From CAZWKQ01 sp964634005 (GTDB lineage: Bacteria; Bacteroidota; Bacteroidia; Bacteroidales; JACABE01): 64,000 nucleotides of DNA. The DNA lies in the NCBI GenBank assembly GCA_964634005.1, contig CAZWKQ010000006.1, positions 1 to 64,000 on the forward strand. Direction: 5' to 3'. Within the stretch, counting starts at the first letter, position 1. Each line of letters starts with the position of its first letter. The notes below the pieces were generated by a model. That model saw only the letters and a list, made by a program, of their open reading frames with translations. It was not told where the DNA came from and did not search any database. The position numbers and the translations under genes were made by a program. Positions 8,479 through 17,336 of the stretch are shown here, one piece after another.

Positions 8479-9474
8479 ATGAATTACATTGGCTCAAAAT
8501 ATAGACTTACTGATTTTATAAAACATTCTGTATATTCAGTTGTTGGACATAATTTATCTGATAAAGTTATATGCGACTTGTTTGCAGGTACAGGAATTGT
8601 TGGCAGAAATTTTAAAACAGAAGTGAAACAAATAATCAGCAATGATATTGAATATTACAGTTTTGTTTTAAACAGAAACTATATTGAAAATCATACGCCT
8701 TTTGAATACCAAAATTTAATTGATGAATTAAACAATCTTAACGGTATTAGAGGTTTTATATTTGAAGAATATTCAGAAAAAGGAAAAGCACAACGACAAT
8801 ATTTTTCTGAAAACAATGGGAAAAAAATAGATGCAGTAAGACAAAAAATTGAAAAATGGCAAAAAGAAAAATATATTAATGAAAATCAGTATTATTTCCT
8901 TTTAGCTTCATTGTTAGAAAGTGCTGACAAGGTTGCAAACACAGCATCGGTTTATGGTGCGTTTTTAAAAAAAATAAAAAAAACTGCACAAAATGAGATA
9001 ATAATTAATCCAGCAGTTTTTGAAATAAGCAATAGAGTTAATAAAGTTTTCAATACAGACAGCAACGAACTAATAAAATATATAAGTGGCGATATTTTGT
9101 ATCTTGACCCGCCTTACAACGCAAGACAATATGGTGCAAACTATCATTTATTAAATACCATTGCAAAATATGACTATTTTACACCTAAAGGGAAAACAGG
9201 ACTTCGCACTTATGAAAAATCATCTTTTTGTAGTAAAAATTCCGTTGAAAAATCATTTGAAGAATTGATTAAAAATGCACAATTCAAATATATATTTTTA
9301 AGCTACAACAATGAGGGATTAATGAGCTGCGATAAAATAAAATCAATCTTGTCAAAATACGGTAAATACGATTATTTTACGACAGTTTATCAACGCTTTA
9401 AAGCAGACAAAGAAGAAAGAAGAAATCATAAAGCAAATGTAACAACCGAATACTTACATATATTAGAAAAGTAA
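8479..9474 (+). CDS. D12-class DNA adenine methyltransferase
   Basis: The 331-residue protein begins NYIGSK, as D12-class (Dam-like) methylases do. It has motif I DLFAGTG at 33-39 and catalytic motif DPPYNARQY from 210, which predicts N6-adenine methylation. It closes the operon. Two methylases of different classes beside an HNH enzyme suggest an asymmetric recognition site where each strand needs its own enzyme; this is inference. Confidence 0.85.
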   Translation: MNYIGSKYRLTDFIKHSVYSVVGHNLSDKVICDLFAGTGIVGRNFKTEVKQIISNDIEYYSFVLNRNYIENHTPFEYQNLIDELNNLNGIRGFIFEEYSEKGKAQRQYFSENNGKKIDAVRQKIEKWQKEKYINENQYYFLLASLLESADKVANTASVYGAFLKKIKKTAQNEIIINPAVFEISNRVNKVFNTDSNELIKYISGDILYLDPPYNARQYGANYHLLNTIAKYDYFTPKGKTGLRTYEKSSFCSKNSVEKSFEELIKNAQFKYIFLSYNNEGLMSCDKIKSILSKYGKYDYFTTVYQRFKADKEERRNHKANVTTEYLHILEK

Positions 9475-9652
9475 TAAACAAGATAAATAACAGACATTAT
9501 ACAATGACGGTTTGGGGAGTAGTTGTAGATTTTAAAATTATAAATGATTTTGTGATGACTTTGACGGGTATTGTATCAAAATTCCGATAATTTGCAAATA
9601 TGGAAACCTTTGAAGCTAATTTTATCCAAACAGCATAAAGAATATGAAAAAA

Positions 9653-9676
9653 ATTATCCCAAAATTGTCATTAGAA
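9653..9676 (-). repeat. Fragment of the island-border repeat
   Basis: A short stretch around CCCAAAATTGTCATTAG resembles the left edge of the border repeat at 9888 (CCCAAATTTGTCATTAGG). The transposase remnant lies between these two similar sequences. Confidence 0.45.
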
Positions 9677-9715
9677 CTCAAAAACTGGAGGTGATACGAT
9701 ATTATTAGTATTCAT

Positions 9716-9887
9716 CTAAAGACCTGTAAACCATTCTCTTCGTTTCATAGCAAGCGATAGCTTAAGTATGCGTTGATTACCGTTTTTTATAATATATCCT
9801 CCAATAGCAAATACTTTTTAGCGTAATGTTTTCATCTGTTCGTGAACCTCTGTGTTCAAAACTACCTGCATGAATAAACAGATAATC
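9716..9887 (-). pseudogene. Transposase C-terminal remnant
   Basis: Read on the minus strand, one frame gives a DDE-transposase-like tail, including KVFAIGGYIIKNG and LSLAMKRREWFTGL, ending at a stop (CTA at 9716). One internal in-frame stop interrupts it after MKTLR, and the readable similarity ends where the 169-bp repeat begins. It resembles the C-terminal end of IS1380-type transposases, but this family call is from memory. The rest of the 9475-10220 gap shows the border repeat and a promoter and no intact gene. Confidence 0.5.
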
Positions 9888-10056
9888 CCAAATTTGTCAT
9901 TAGGAATGAAGTGAACTAATGACATTAATTGAGATAACCCCGATTTAGAAAATTTTGGGTTTTAAGGAATTCTTACTAAGTATAATTTCTTAAAACACTA
10001 TATTTTCTTATTCGATTATTCAATAAAGGTTTTCTTTATTGAATAATTTGGGTTAA
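9888..10056 (-). repeat. Right copy of 169-bp inverted repeat
   Basis: Reverse-complement partner of 324-492, the same length and about 92% identical by eye. It lies between the transposase remnant and the promoter of the hydrogenase-like operon, which marks the right edge of the accessory island. Confidence 0.85.
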
Positions 10057-10189
10057 TAAAAACATCATTAAGTGAGTTTCTCTAAGTGGGATAAAACAGG
10101 CCCCAAATTAATAGATTTTAATTTGCATTTTTTACTTGAACTAAATTAAAAACAAAAACAGAATATTAATCTTAAATAAAAGAAAATTG

Positions 10190-10197
10190 TATTTTTG
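10190..10197 (+). promoter_or_regulatory. TAnnTTTG promoter element of the hydrogenase-like operon
   Basis: TATTTTTG lies 24 bases before the ATG at 10221 and fits the Bacteroidota -7 element. It is the likely start of the long co-directional gene run. Confidence 0.4.
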
Positions 10198-10220
10198 TAA
10201 AGTTTTAGGTTGAGAAAATA

Positions 10221-10475
10221 ATGCAAGAGAAAATTGAAATAGTAATTTGTTTGGGCAGTTCGTGTTTTGCAAGGGGTAATAAACAAACGGTTCAGGTTAT
10301 ACAGGACTATCTGAAAAAAAACAAACTCGAATCGCAGGTTTATTATCATGGGAATCATTGTTTCGGCAAATGCGACAAAGGGCCTTTTGTAAAAATCGAC
10401 GGAAAACTTTTCGAAAGCGTTAATAAAGACAATATTATTGAAATTTTGGATAAAACCTTTAAAATAAGCAAATAA
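10221..10475 (+). CDS. Thioredoxin-like [2Fe-2S] ferredoxin (NuoE/HndA-like)
   Basis: The 84-residue protein keeps the four cysteines of the NuoE-type [2Fe-2S] fold in the pattern C-x4-C (CLGSSC) and C-x3-C (CFGKC). It lacks the N-terminal helical region of full-length NuoE and corresponds to the thioredoxin-like domain only. It lies 15 bases upstream of the hydrogenase-like gene and probably passes electrons to or from it. The trio with the SpoIIE phosphatase is like the TM1420-1422 type cluster of Thermotoga. Confidence 0.85.
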   Translation: MQEKIEIVICLGSSCFARGNKQTVQVIQDYLKKNKLESQVYYHGNHCFGKCDKGPFVKIDGKLFESVNKDNIIEILDKTFKISK

Positions 10476-10490
10476 ACAAACTTCACATTG

Positions 10491-12350
10491 ATGAATTTAC
10501 CATTGATAGAAATAAAAAACGAAAAATGCACAGTTTGTTATGCCTGCGTAAGAGCTTGCCCTGTAAATGCCATACAGGTGAAGCCAAATCAGGATTATCC
10601 TGAGGTAAACAATAAATGGTGTATAGGATGTGGAGGCTGTTTAAATGTTTGTTCTCCTAAAGCCATAGTATATCGCGATTCGAAACCAAGAGTAAAAGAA
10701 ATACTTAATTCGGGTAAAAAAGTAGCTGCCATTGTAGGTCCGAGTATTTCAGGCGAATTCGACGACATAACCGATTACCGTAAATTTGTTCAGATGATAC
10801 GTCGTCTTGGATTTACTTATGTAAATGAAGTATCGTTTGGCGTAGATATTATTGCAGTGGAATACAAAAAACTATTCGAAAACTTTAAAGGTAAGCATTA
10901 CATTACATCTATTTGTCCGCCAATAGTATCATTAATTGAAAAATTTCACCCCGAACTAATAGATAACCTTGCTCCTATTACTTCGCCCATGATTGCTACA
11001 GCAAAAGTCGTACACCAACTTTACGGTCAGGATACTGCTGTTATTTTTATAGGCCCTTGTTTGGCTGCTAAAAACGATATAAAAGAAAACAAGAAATGGT
11101 CGGAAGTTGACGAAGTATTGACATTTATCGAACTAAGAGAGCTTTTCGACGAATTTAATATAAAAGAGAATAATCTAGAGTTTTCGGAATTTGATACACC
11201 TTTGGGTTACAAAGGATCCTTATTTCCAATAAGCAACGGTATATTGCAAGCAGCCGATATCGACGAAAATCTGTTAACCGGCAAAGTAACGACTGCCGAA
11301 GGCAAACAAAACATTTTAGCCGCAATTGCTCAGTTTGAAAAAAGTATTGATTTTATAAAGCAGCATTTTAATCTTTTTTACTGTGAGGGCTGTTTAATGG
11401 GGCCGGGTACCTCAAGAGGAGGTAAAAAGTTTATCAGACGTACTTTAGTTACTGAATATGCAAATAAACGTCTAAAAAATTTCGATATAAAGGAATGGGA
11501 AAAGAATATAAATTCGTTTAACCATCTGACCCATACCCGCGATTTTGTTGTTGACGACCAACGACTTCCCGAACCTTCGGAAGAAGAAATTAACGAAGTT
11601 TTGAAAGTTATCGGCAAAATGGACTACGACGATAATGTCGGTTGCGAAGCCTGTGGTTACAAATCATGCAAAGATTTTGCTTATCAGGTATCAAAAGGAC
11701 TTGCAAAACCAGATATGTGTATTACTTTTTCGCTTAAAAATAAACAGGAATATATCAAAGCACTAAAGATAAGCAACGAAAACCTTGCAAAAGCTCAGGA
11801 GCAACTAAAACAATCGGAAAAAATTGCACGTACCGAGCAAATAAAAGCTAAGGAAGCCTCCGAAACAATAACGGCAATGATGCAGAAATTAAATGCAGGA
11901 GTTATCATTGTTGATGAAAATCTTAAAATTATACAGTCGAACGAAAGTTTTGTCAATATATTGGGCGACGAGGCTCGCGAAATAAACGAAATAATTCCCG
12001 GCTTAGTAGGTGCCGACCTTAAAACATTGCTACCTGTGCAGTTTTATAAAATGTTTACTTATGTTCTAAGCGAAAATCAAGAAGTTTTGAATAAAGACGT
12101 TCATTTTGGCGAAGGCTTACTGAATGTTTCAATATTTCCGATAAGAAAAAACAAGGTTGTGGGAGCTATAGTAAGAGATATGTATTCGCCCGAAGTAAGA
12201 AGCGAAGAGGTTATAAACAGGGTAAACGAAGTAATAGACGAAAATCTTTCGTTGGTTCAGCAAATTGGCTACATTCTTGGTGAAGGAGCAGCAAAAACAG
12301 AAAAAATGCTCAATTCAATAATTGAATCATACAAAACCAAGAAAAAATAA
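10491..12350 (+). CDS. [FeFe]-hydrogenase-like Fe-S PAS protein
   Basis: The 619-residue protein has two [4Fe-4S] ferredoxin motifs (Cys13/16/19/23 and 44/47/50/54), then an Fe-hydrogenase large-subunit-like domain. The H-cluster motifs are altered: TSICP in place of TSCCP (the proton-relay Cys is Ile, Cys142 remains), GPCLAAK around Cys190, and CEGC (298/301) where hydrogenases have C-x3-C. A further [4Fe-4S] domain follows (Cys385/388/393/410), then a coiled coil (about 415-470) and a PAS domain (about 475-575). This looks like a sensor rather than a turnover enzyme. ATG 10491 is preferred over the TTG three bases upstream. The next gene, a SpoIIE phosphatase, is its likely output partner. 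Confidence 0.8.
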   Translation: MNLPLIEIKNEKCTVCYACVRACPVNAIQVKPNQDYPEVNNKWCIGCGGCLNVCSPKAIVYRDSKPRVKEILNSGKKVAAIVGPSISGEFDDITDYRKFVQMIRRLGFTYVNEVSFGVDIIAVEYKKLFENFKGKHYITSICPPIVSLIEKFHPELIDNLAPITSPMIATAKVVHQLYGQDTAVIFIGPCLAAKNDIKENKKWSEVDEVLTFIELRELFDEFNIKENNLEFSEFDTPLGYKGSLFPISNGILQAADIDENLLTGKVTTAEGKQNILAAIAQFEKSIDFIKQHFNLFYCEGCLMGPGTSRGGKKFIRRTLVTEYANKRLKNFDIKEWEKNINSFNHLTHTRDFVVDDQRLPEPSEEEINEVLKVIGKMDYDDNVGCEACGYKSCKDFAYQVSKGLAKPDMCITFSLKNKQEYIKALKISNENLAKAQEQLKQSEKIARTEQIKAKEASETITAMMQKLNAGVIIVDENLKIIQSNESFVNILGDEAREINEIIPGLVGADLKTLLPVQFYKMFTYVLSENQEVLNKDVHFGEGLLNVSIFPIRKNKVVGAIVRDMYSPEVRSEEVINRVNEVIDENLSLVQQIGYILGEGAAKTEKMLNSIIESYKTKKK

Positions 12351-12355
12351 GAAAT

Positions 12356-13540
12356 ATGGATAATAAATTTCATATTGAAGTCAACTGCCAACAAAAAAAT
12401 CATGATGGTGAAAGAATTTGCGGCGATGTATTCATAAGCCGTAAAATAAAAGAAGAAAACCGCCTTATAGCAGTGCTTTCCGACGGTATGGGTCACGGAG
12501 TAAAAGCAAATATTCTGGCAACACTAACATCAACAATGGCAATGAATTTTACCGAAGAACACAAAGATGTAAGCAAAATTGCCGAAATAATTATGAACAC
12601 ATTACCTGTTTGCAGCGAAAGAAAAATAAGCTATTCAACTTTTACCATAGTTGATATCGATCAGGACGGAGAAGTAAAAATACTCGAGTACGATAATCCT
12701 CAATGCATAATATTAAGAGGCACCGAAATACTTACACCCGACTGGACCTGCGTTTATTTAAACAATACAAAAAATGCCAATAAGGAATTGCTCACATGCA
12801 GTTTTAAACCTCGAAAAGAAGACCGTATAATTTTCTGCTCCGACGGAGTTACCCAATCGGGATTGGGAGGAAATAAATACCTCTTTGGCTGGGGAAGGGA
12901 AAAACTTCAGGAATACTGTATAGAACTTGTTAAAAACAATAAATATATATCGGCACAGAAACTGGCATCGAAAGTTGTAAATATGGCCAATACCAACGAT
13001 AACTACCAGTCGAAGGATGATACAAGCTGTGCTGTAATATATTTCCGCGAACCACGAAAATTGCTTATTTGTACAGGGCCTCCCTACGATGAAAGTAAAG
13101 ACGTCGAATACGGAAATATAGTAAAAACGTTTAACGGTTCGAAAATACTTTGTGGAGCAACTACCAGCGATATTATTTCGCGTGAATTAGGTTCGCAGAT
13201 AGTTGATAGTTTCGAATTCAACGACCCCGATTTACCTCCGGTTTCATATATGGAAGGAGTTGACCTTATTACAGAAGGGATTCTGACTTTAAGTAAGGTA
13301 TCTGAAATATTGCGTACTTTCTCAGCCAGGACAAAACTCGGGAAAGGACCCGCCGACCTTATTGTGAAATACCTCCTCGACAGCGACGAAATTCATTTTT
13401 TGGTTGGCACAAGAATTAATATTGCACATCAAGACCCTAACCTTCCCGTAGAACTTGAAATAAGAAGAACTGTTGTTAAAAGAATTGCCCGTTTACTCGA
13501 AGAAAAATTTTTGAAAGAAGTCAGTATGAGCTTTATTTAA
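12356..13540 (+). CDS. SpoIIE-type PP2C serine/threonine phosphatase
   Basis: The 394-residue protein shows the metal-binding PP2C motifs GDVF, SDGMGHG, SDGVTQ and a final DDTSCAV, all within the first 240 residues. The last 150 residues form an extra domain of unknown role. It starts five bases after the hydrogenase-like gene. Phosphatases of this kind usually act on anti-anti-sigma-like or other regulatory proteins; no such partner is seen nearby. In this operon it probably turns the Fe-S/PAS sensor state into dephosphorylation. Confidence 0.85.
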   Translation: MDNKFHIEVNCQQKNHDGERICGDVFISRKIKEENRLIAVLSDGMGHGVKANILATLTSTMAMNFTEEHKDVSKIAEIIMNTLPVCSERKISYSTFTIVDIDQDGEVKILEYDNPQCIILRGTEILTPDWTCVYLNNTKNANKELLTCSFKPRKEDRIIFCSDGVTQSGLGGNKYLFGWGREKLQEYCIELVKNNKYISAQKLASKVVNMANTNDNYQSKDDTSCAVIYFREPRKLLICTGPPYDESKDVEYGNIVKTFNGSKILCGATTSDIISRELGSQIVDSFEFNDPDLPPVSYMEGVDLITEGILTLSKVSEILRTFSARTKLGKGPADLIVKYLLDSDEIHFLVGTRINIAHQDPNLPVELEIRRTVVKRIARLLEEKFLKEVSMSFI

Positions 13541-13549
13541 TCGTAAATT

Positions 13550-14065
13550 ATGGATAGTTTAGAAGGAATTAAAACAAAACTAAGAGCTATTGAGCCAGAA
13601 GATGTTGATATAATTTACCAATGGGAAAACGACCTTAAAATTTGGCATCTGAGCAATACCGTAACGCCATTTTCGAGATTTGCCATAGAGCAATATATTT
13701 TTAATTCGGGCGATATTTACTCCTCAAAACAACTGAGGCTGATAATAGAAGTCGATAATGAAACAGCAGGCTGTATCGACCTTTTCGACTTCGACCCTAC
13801 TAATCGAAGAGCAGGTATAGGAATATTTATTAACGAAAATTTCCGTAAAAAGGGATATGCCAAAGATGCACTAAATACCCTTGTAGATTACTGCTTTAAA
13901 ATACTTAACCTGCACCAGCTTTACTGTTCTATACTGTCTGACAATACTGAGAGTTTAAATCTATTCAAAAGCAAGGGATTCGAAATAACCGGAACCCGAA
14001 AACAATGGATATTCCATAACAATAAATGGCTCGACGAACTTTTTCTTCAACTGATAAACAAATAA
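13550..14065 (+). CDS. GNAT-family N-acetyltransferase
   Basis: The 171-residue protein has the acetyl-CoA-binding motif R-x-x-G-x-A (RKKGYAKDAL) and the RimJ/RimL-like pattern ending SLNLFKSKGFEITG. It resembles SpeG- or RimL-like enzymes that acetylate amines or protein N-termini; the substrate cannot be told. It is nine bases from the phosphatase and six from mltG, so it is probably co-transcribed. Confidence 0.85.
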   Translation: MDSLEGIKTKLRAIEPEDVDIIYQWENDLKIWHLSNTVTPFSRFAIEQYIFNSGDIYSSKQLRLIIEVDNETAGCIDLFDFDPTNRRAGIGIFINENFRKKGYAKDALNTLVDYCFKILNLHQLYCSILSDNTESLNLFKSKGFEITGTRKQWIFHNNKWLDELFLQLINK

Positions 14066-14071
14066 AAAAGT

Positions 14072-15112
14072 ATGGGAAAAAATAAAAGCAAAAGAAAAAA
14101 AGTAATTTCTACTATCATAGCTGTAATCGCCCTTATTTTAATCATTTCGGCTTTTATACTTTATAAATTTGTTTTAATGCCGAATGTCAATTCAGAAAAA
14201 TTCTATTTATATATTCCTTCAAATGCAAGCTACTCACAAGTTATCGACAGTTTAAAGGTAAATAATGTTCTTACCGATTTAAACAGCTTTAAGAAATTTG
14301 CCGCATTCAAAAAATACGATACCAAACTAAAATCGGGAAAATATTTATTAAAAAAAGGTATGAGCAACCGCCATTTAATTAATATGTTGATTTCGGGCAA
14401 TCAAATACCTGTAAATTTAACTTTTAACAATATACGAACAAATCAGCAATTGGCAGGAAAACTATCAAAGCAAATAGAAATCGACAGTCTGAAATTAATT
14501 AAATACCTTAATGATGAAAGCTTTACAAAGAAGTATAAATCGAAACCTGCCGATATAAAACTTATTTTTATACCCAATACATACAAAGTATTTTGGAACA
14601 TAAGTGCTGAAACTCTTTTCGACCGCATGTTTCATGAGTATAAAAAGTTTTGGAACGAACAACGTATCGAAAAAGCAAAAAATGCCGGAATAAATCCGAA
14701 AGAAGTAGGTATATTGGCTTCAATAGTAGAAGAAGAAACTAATAAAAACGATGAAAAGCCGATAATTGCAAGTGTATATTTAAACAGACTCAGAAAAGGA
14801 ATGCTTTTGCAGGCCGACCCTACTGTAAAATATGCAGTAGGCGATTTTGGGTTAAGAAGAATACTTAAAAAGCACCTCAGCTTCGACTCGCCATACAACA
14901 CTTATATTTATAAAGGATTGCCTCCGGGTCCCATTTGTATTCCTTCAATTTCGTCTATCGATGCCGTTTTGGAAAACAAACATACAAAATATTTGTATTT
15001 TTGTGCCAAAGACGATTTTTCGGGTTATCACAATTTTGCCGCAACCGCTCAGGAGCATATTGCAAATGCCCGAAAATATCAAAGAGCTTTAAACAAATTG
15101 AAAATTTATTAG
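14072..15112 (+). CDS. mltG: Endolytic murein transglycosylase MltG
   Basis: The 346-residue inner-membrane protein has one N-terminal membrane segment (about residues 11-31) after a basic stretch, and a YceG domain in the periplasm. The catalytic Glu lies in ASIVEEET, and the conserved QADPTVKYA and SPYNTY segments are present. MltG cleaves nascent peptidoglycan strands and so sets glycan chain length. The length fits the family. Confidence 0.93.
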   Translation: MGKNKSKRKKVISTIIAVIALILIISAFILYKFVLMPNVNSEKFYLYIPSNASYSQVIDSLKVNNVLTDLNSFKKFAAFKKYDTKLKSGKYLLKKGMSNRHLINMLISGNQIPVNLTFNNIRTNQQLAGKLSKQIEIDSLKLIKYLNDESFTKKYKSKPADIKLIFIPNTYKVFWNISAETLFDRMFHEYKKFWNEQRIEKAKNAGINPKEVGILASIVEEETNKNDEKPIIASVYLNRLRKGMLLQADPTVKYAVGDFGLRRILKKHLSFDSPYNTYIYKGLPPGPICIPSISSIDAVLENKHTKYLYFCAKDDFSGYHNFAATAQEHIANARKYQRALNKLKIY

Positions 15113-15134
15113 TTTAACTTTAAAAAATTTTAAG

Positions 15135-15950
15135 ATGAAAATATTTAAATTTATAACTCTATTATTTATATTCAATAGTCTTTACGCATTAAATCCACAA
15201 AAAGAATATAAAGTTACTCCCGATGAATTTGGATTAAGCTACGAAAAAATTATTATACCAACTAAAGACGGTATGCAATTAGCCGCATGGTTTTACAAAT
15301 CGAATTCCGATTCTAAAAAAGTTATAATAATGAGCGGAAACGGCGAAGGAAATATGTCGAAAAGCATAGAAATGGCAAGCCAGTTCATTTCGCTGGGTTA
15401 TAACGTTATTGCTTATGATTACAGGGGATTTGGCGAAAGCAGCGAGTTTAAAATAAATAACAATTTTTATATATACGCTCAATTTGAAAAGGATTTGAAT
15501 GCTGTAATCGATTATGTAAGAAAATATTATTCAAAATTCAGACAAATCGATCTTTACGGACAAGGTATGGGTGCCGGATTGGCTATAAGTGTAGGATGTA
15601 ATCGCCCCGAAGTTAATAAGGTTGTTGCCGATTCTCCCTATAATACGTTGGAAAGCATTCAAAAAAAATTTAAAGAAATCAATCAAACAGAAGTATTGAT
15701 ACCTTTAGCTTTCGATAAATTTGTTATAGAACCTGAATATGCACTTGCCGAAAGAAGTAAAAATCTTGCAGGAGTTCTTTTCATTTATGGTGAAAAAGAC
15801 GAAATATATTCGCAAAAAGATATCAGAATTCTGCGTAAAGTTGCCAAATGCCCTACCGAAGAGTATAAAGCAATTGGAGCAACATACGAAAATATTTTCA
15901 GCTCAAATAAAGCAAAATATCTCGAAGCTCTGAAAAATTTTCTGAAATAA
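15135..15950 (+). CDS. Alpha/beta-hydrolase-fold protein lacking the nucleophile serine
   Basis: The 271-residue exported protein has a signal peptide (about residues 1-19) and an alpha/beta-hydrolase fold with the usual YDYRGFGES turn. The nucleophile elbow reads GQGMGAG at residues 142-148, so the serine of G-x-S-x-G is Gly144. If this reading is right, the protein cannot work as a normal serine hydrolase and may be a binding protein or pseudoenzyme. It sits between mltG and the hexomutase on the same strand. Confidence 0.75.
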   Translation: MKIFKFITLLFIFNSLYALNPQKEYKVTPDEFGLSYEKIIIPTKDGMQLAAWFYKSNSDSKKVIIMSGNGEGNMSKSIEMASQFISLGYNVIAYDYRGFGESSEFKINNNFYIYAQFEKDLNAVIDYVRKYYSKFRQIDLYGQGMGAGLAISVGCNRPEVNKVVADSPYNTLESIQKKFKEINQTEVLIPLAFDKFVIEPEYALAERSKNLAGVLFIYGEKDEIYSQKDIRILRKVAKCPTEEYKAIGATYENIFSSNKAKYLEALKNFLK

Positions 15951-15975
15951 AATACATCTAATAAATCACTTTAAT

Positions 15976-17319
15976 ATGAAAGCATTTAAAGCTTACGATA
16001 TCAGAGGAGTTTACAATAAAGACTTCAATAAAGACGACGTTTACAAAATCGGATTTTTTCTTCCCGAACTGTTAAAAACAAAAAAAGTATTGGTGGGTAG
16101 AGATGTAAGAATTTCTTCGCCCGAAATTTTTGAATATCTATGCAAAGGAATTACCGATAGCGGTGCCGATGTTTATAATATTGGCATTTCAACTACACCA
16201 ATGACTTACTGGGCTACGGCTAAATTCGGCTTCGATGCTTCGGTAATGATTACCGCTTCGCATAACCCTAAAGAATATAACGGGCTTAAAGTTTCGCGAA
16301 CTAATGCTTTACCGGTAGGCTTCGATTCTGGCTTGAACGAACTTAAAGATATGATTGAAAAAAACAACATTAATCCTGTCGGTACAAAAGGAAAAGTCGT
16401 TGATTTCTCAATTAAAGATAAATATCTTGAGTTTCTTTTAAAATATAAAAAAGACAACTCGAACCTGAATATATCAATTGATTGTTCAAACGGAGTGGCT
16501 TCGCTTTTAATAAAAGATTTACTTGGAAATACACCTCACTATATTTTCGATGAACTCGACGGTACTTTCCCCAATCACGAAGCAAATCCGCTTGAACCTG
16601 AAAATATTGTTGACCTTCAGAATTTGGTACTAAAAAATAAAAGTGATATTGGAATTATCTTCGACGGCGATGCCGACCGTGTTATGTTTGTTGACGAAAA
16701 AGGAAAATTTGTTTCACCCGACTTAGTTATTGCCCTTTTGGCACATTATTTCTTGGAAGAAAAAGGCCTAAAAGGCACAGTACTTCAAGACATAAGAACA
16801 TCAAAAGCTGTGGGAGAATACATCGAAAAATTTGGCTGCACAATGCACACATGGAAGGTTGGAAGAGCATACGCGGCACTCAAACTTAGAGAAATCGACG
16901 GAATTTACGGAGGCGAACTTGCCGGACATTACTACTTCAAAGACTTTTACTATTCCGATTCAGGGCTTTTGGCATGTCTTCTGGTATTAAATATAGTAAG
17001 TAATTTCAAAAAAAAAGGAGTTTCTTTATCAGAGGTAATTTCAAACATTTCGCAATATGCCAACTCGGGTGAAATAAACTTCAAAATTGAGAATAAGCAA
17101 ATAGCCATGGATGCAGTTTGCGAGCATTTCAAAGTAAAGGAACAAGTGCTAAAATTTTACGACTTCGATGGTTACAGAATGGAATTTAACGACTGGTGGT
17201 TTAATATCAGACCTTCGAATACCGAACCATACTTAAGATTTATTGCCGAAGCAAAAAGTTATGATAAACTTAACTCAATAATCGAACAAGTTAAAACAAT
17301 AATAAATAATTTAGCCTGA
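15976..17319 (+). CDS. Phosphomannomutase/phosphoglucomutase
   Basis: The 447-residue enzyme has all four domains of the alpha-D-phosphohexomutase family: phosphoserine loop TASHNPKEYNG (Ser95), metal loop FDGDADR (near 230), sugar-binding loop GGELAGHYYF and phosphate-binding loop RPSNTEPYLR near the C-terminus. It interconverts hexose 1- and 6-phosphates for sugar-nucleotide synthesis. Whether it prefers mannose or glucose cannot be decided here. Confidence 0.92.
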   Translation: MKAFKAYDIRGVYNKDFNKDDVYKIGFFLPELLKTKKVLVGRDVRISSPEIFEYLCKGITDSGADVYNIGISTTPMTYWATAKFGFDASVMITASHNPKEYNGLKVSRTNALPVGFDSGLNELKDMIEKNNINPVGTKGKVVDFSIKDKYLEFLLKYKKDNSNLNISIDCSNGVASLLIKDLLGNTPHYIFDELDGTFPNHEANPLEPENIVDLQNLVLKNKSDIGIIFDGDADRVMFVDEKGKFVSPDLVIALLAHYFLEEKGLKGTVLQDIRTSKAVGEYIEKFGCTMHTWKVGRAYAALKLREIDGIYGGELAGHYYFKDFYYSDSGLLACLLVLNIVSNFKKKGVSLSEVISNISQYANSGEINFKIENKQIAMDAVCEHFKVKEQVLKFYDFDGYRMEFNDWWFNIRPSNTEPYLRFIAEAKSYDKLNSIIEQVKTIINNLA

Positions 17320-17336
17320 ACTTTAAAAGAAAATAA

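Noticed and set aside
10146..10358. ORF on the minus strand over the [2Fe-2S] gene
   Set aside because: It is antisense to a clear ferredoxin-fold gene and its promoter.
10491..12350. Ordinary H2-producing [FeFe] hydrogenase
   Set aside because: The motifs that bind the active-site cluster and pass protons are changed, and sensory domains are attached.
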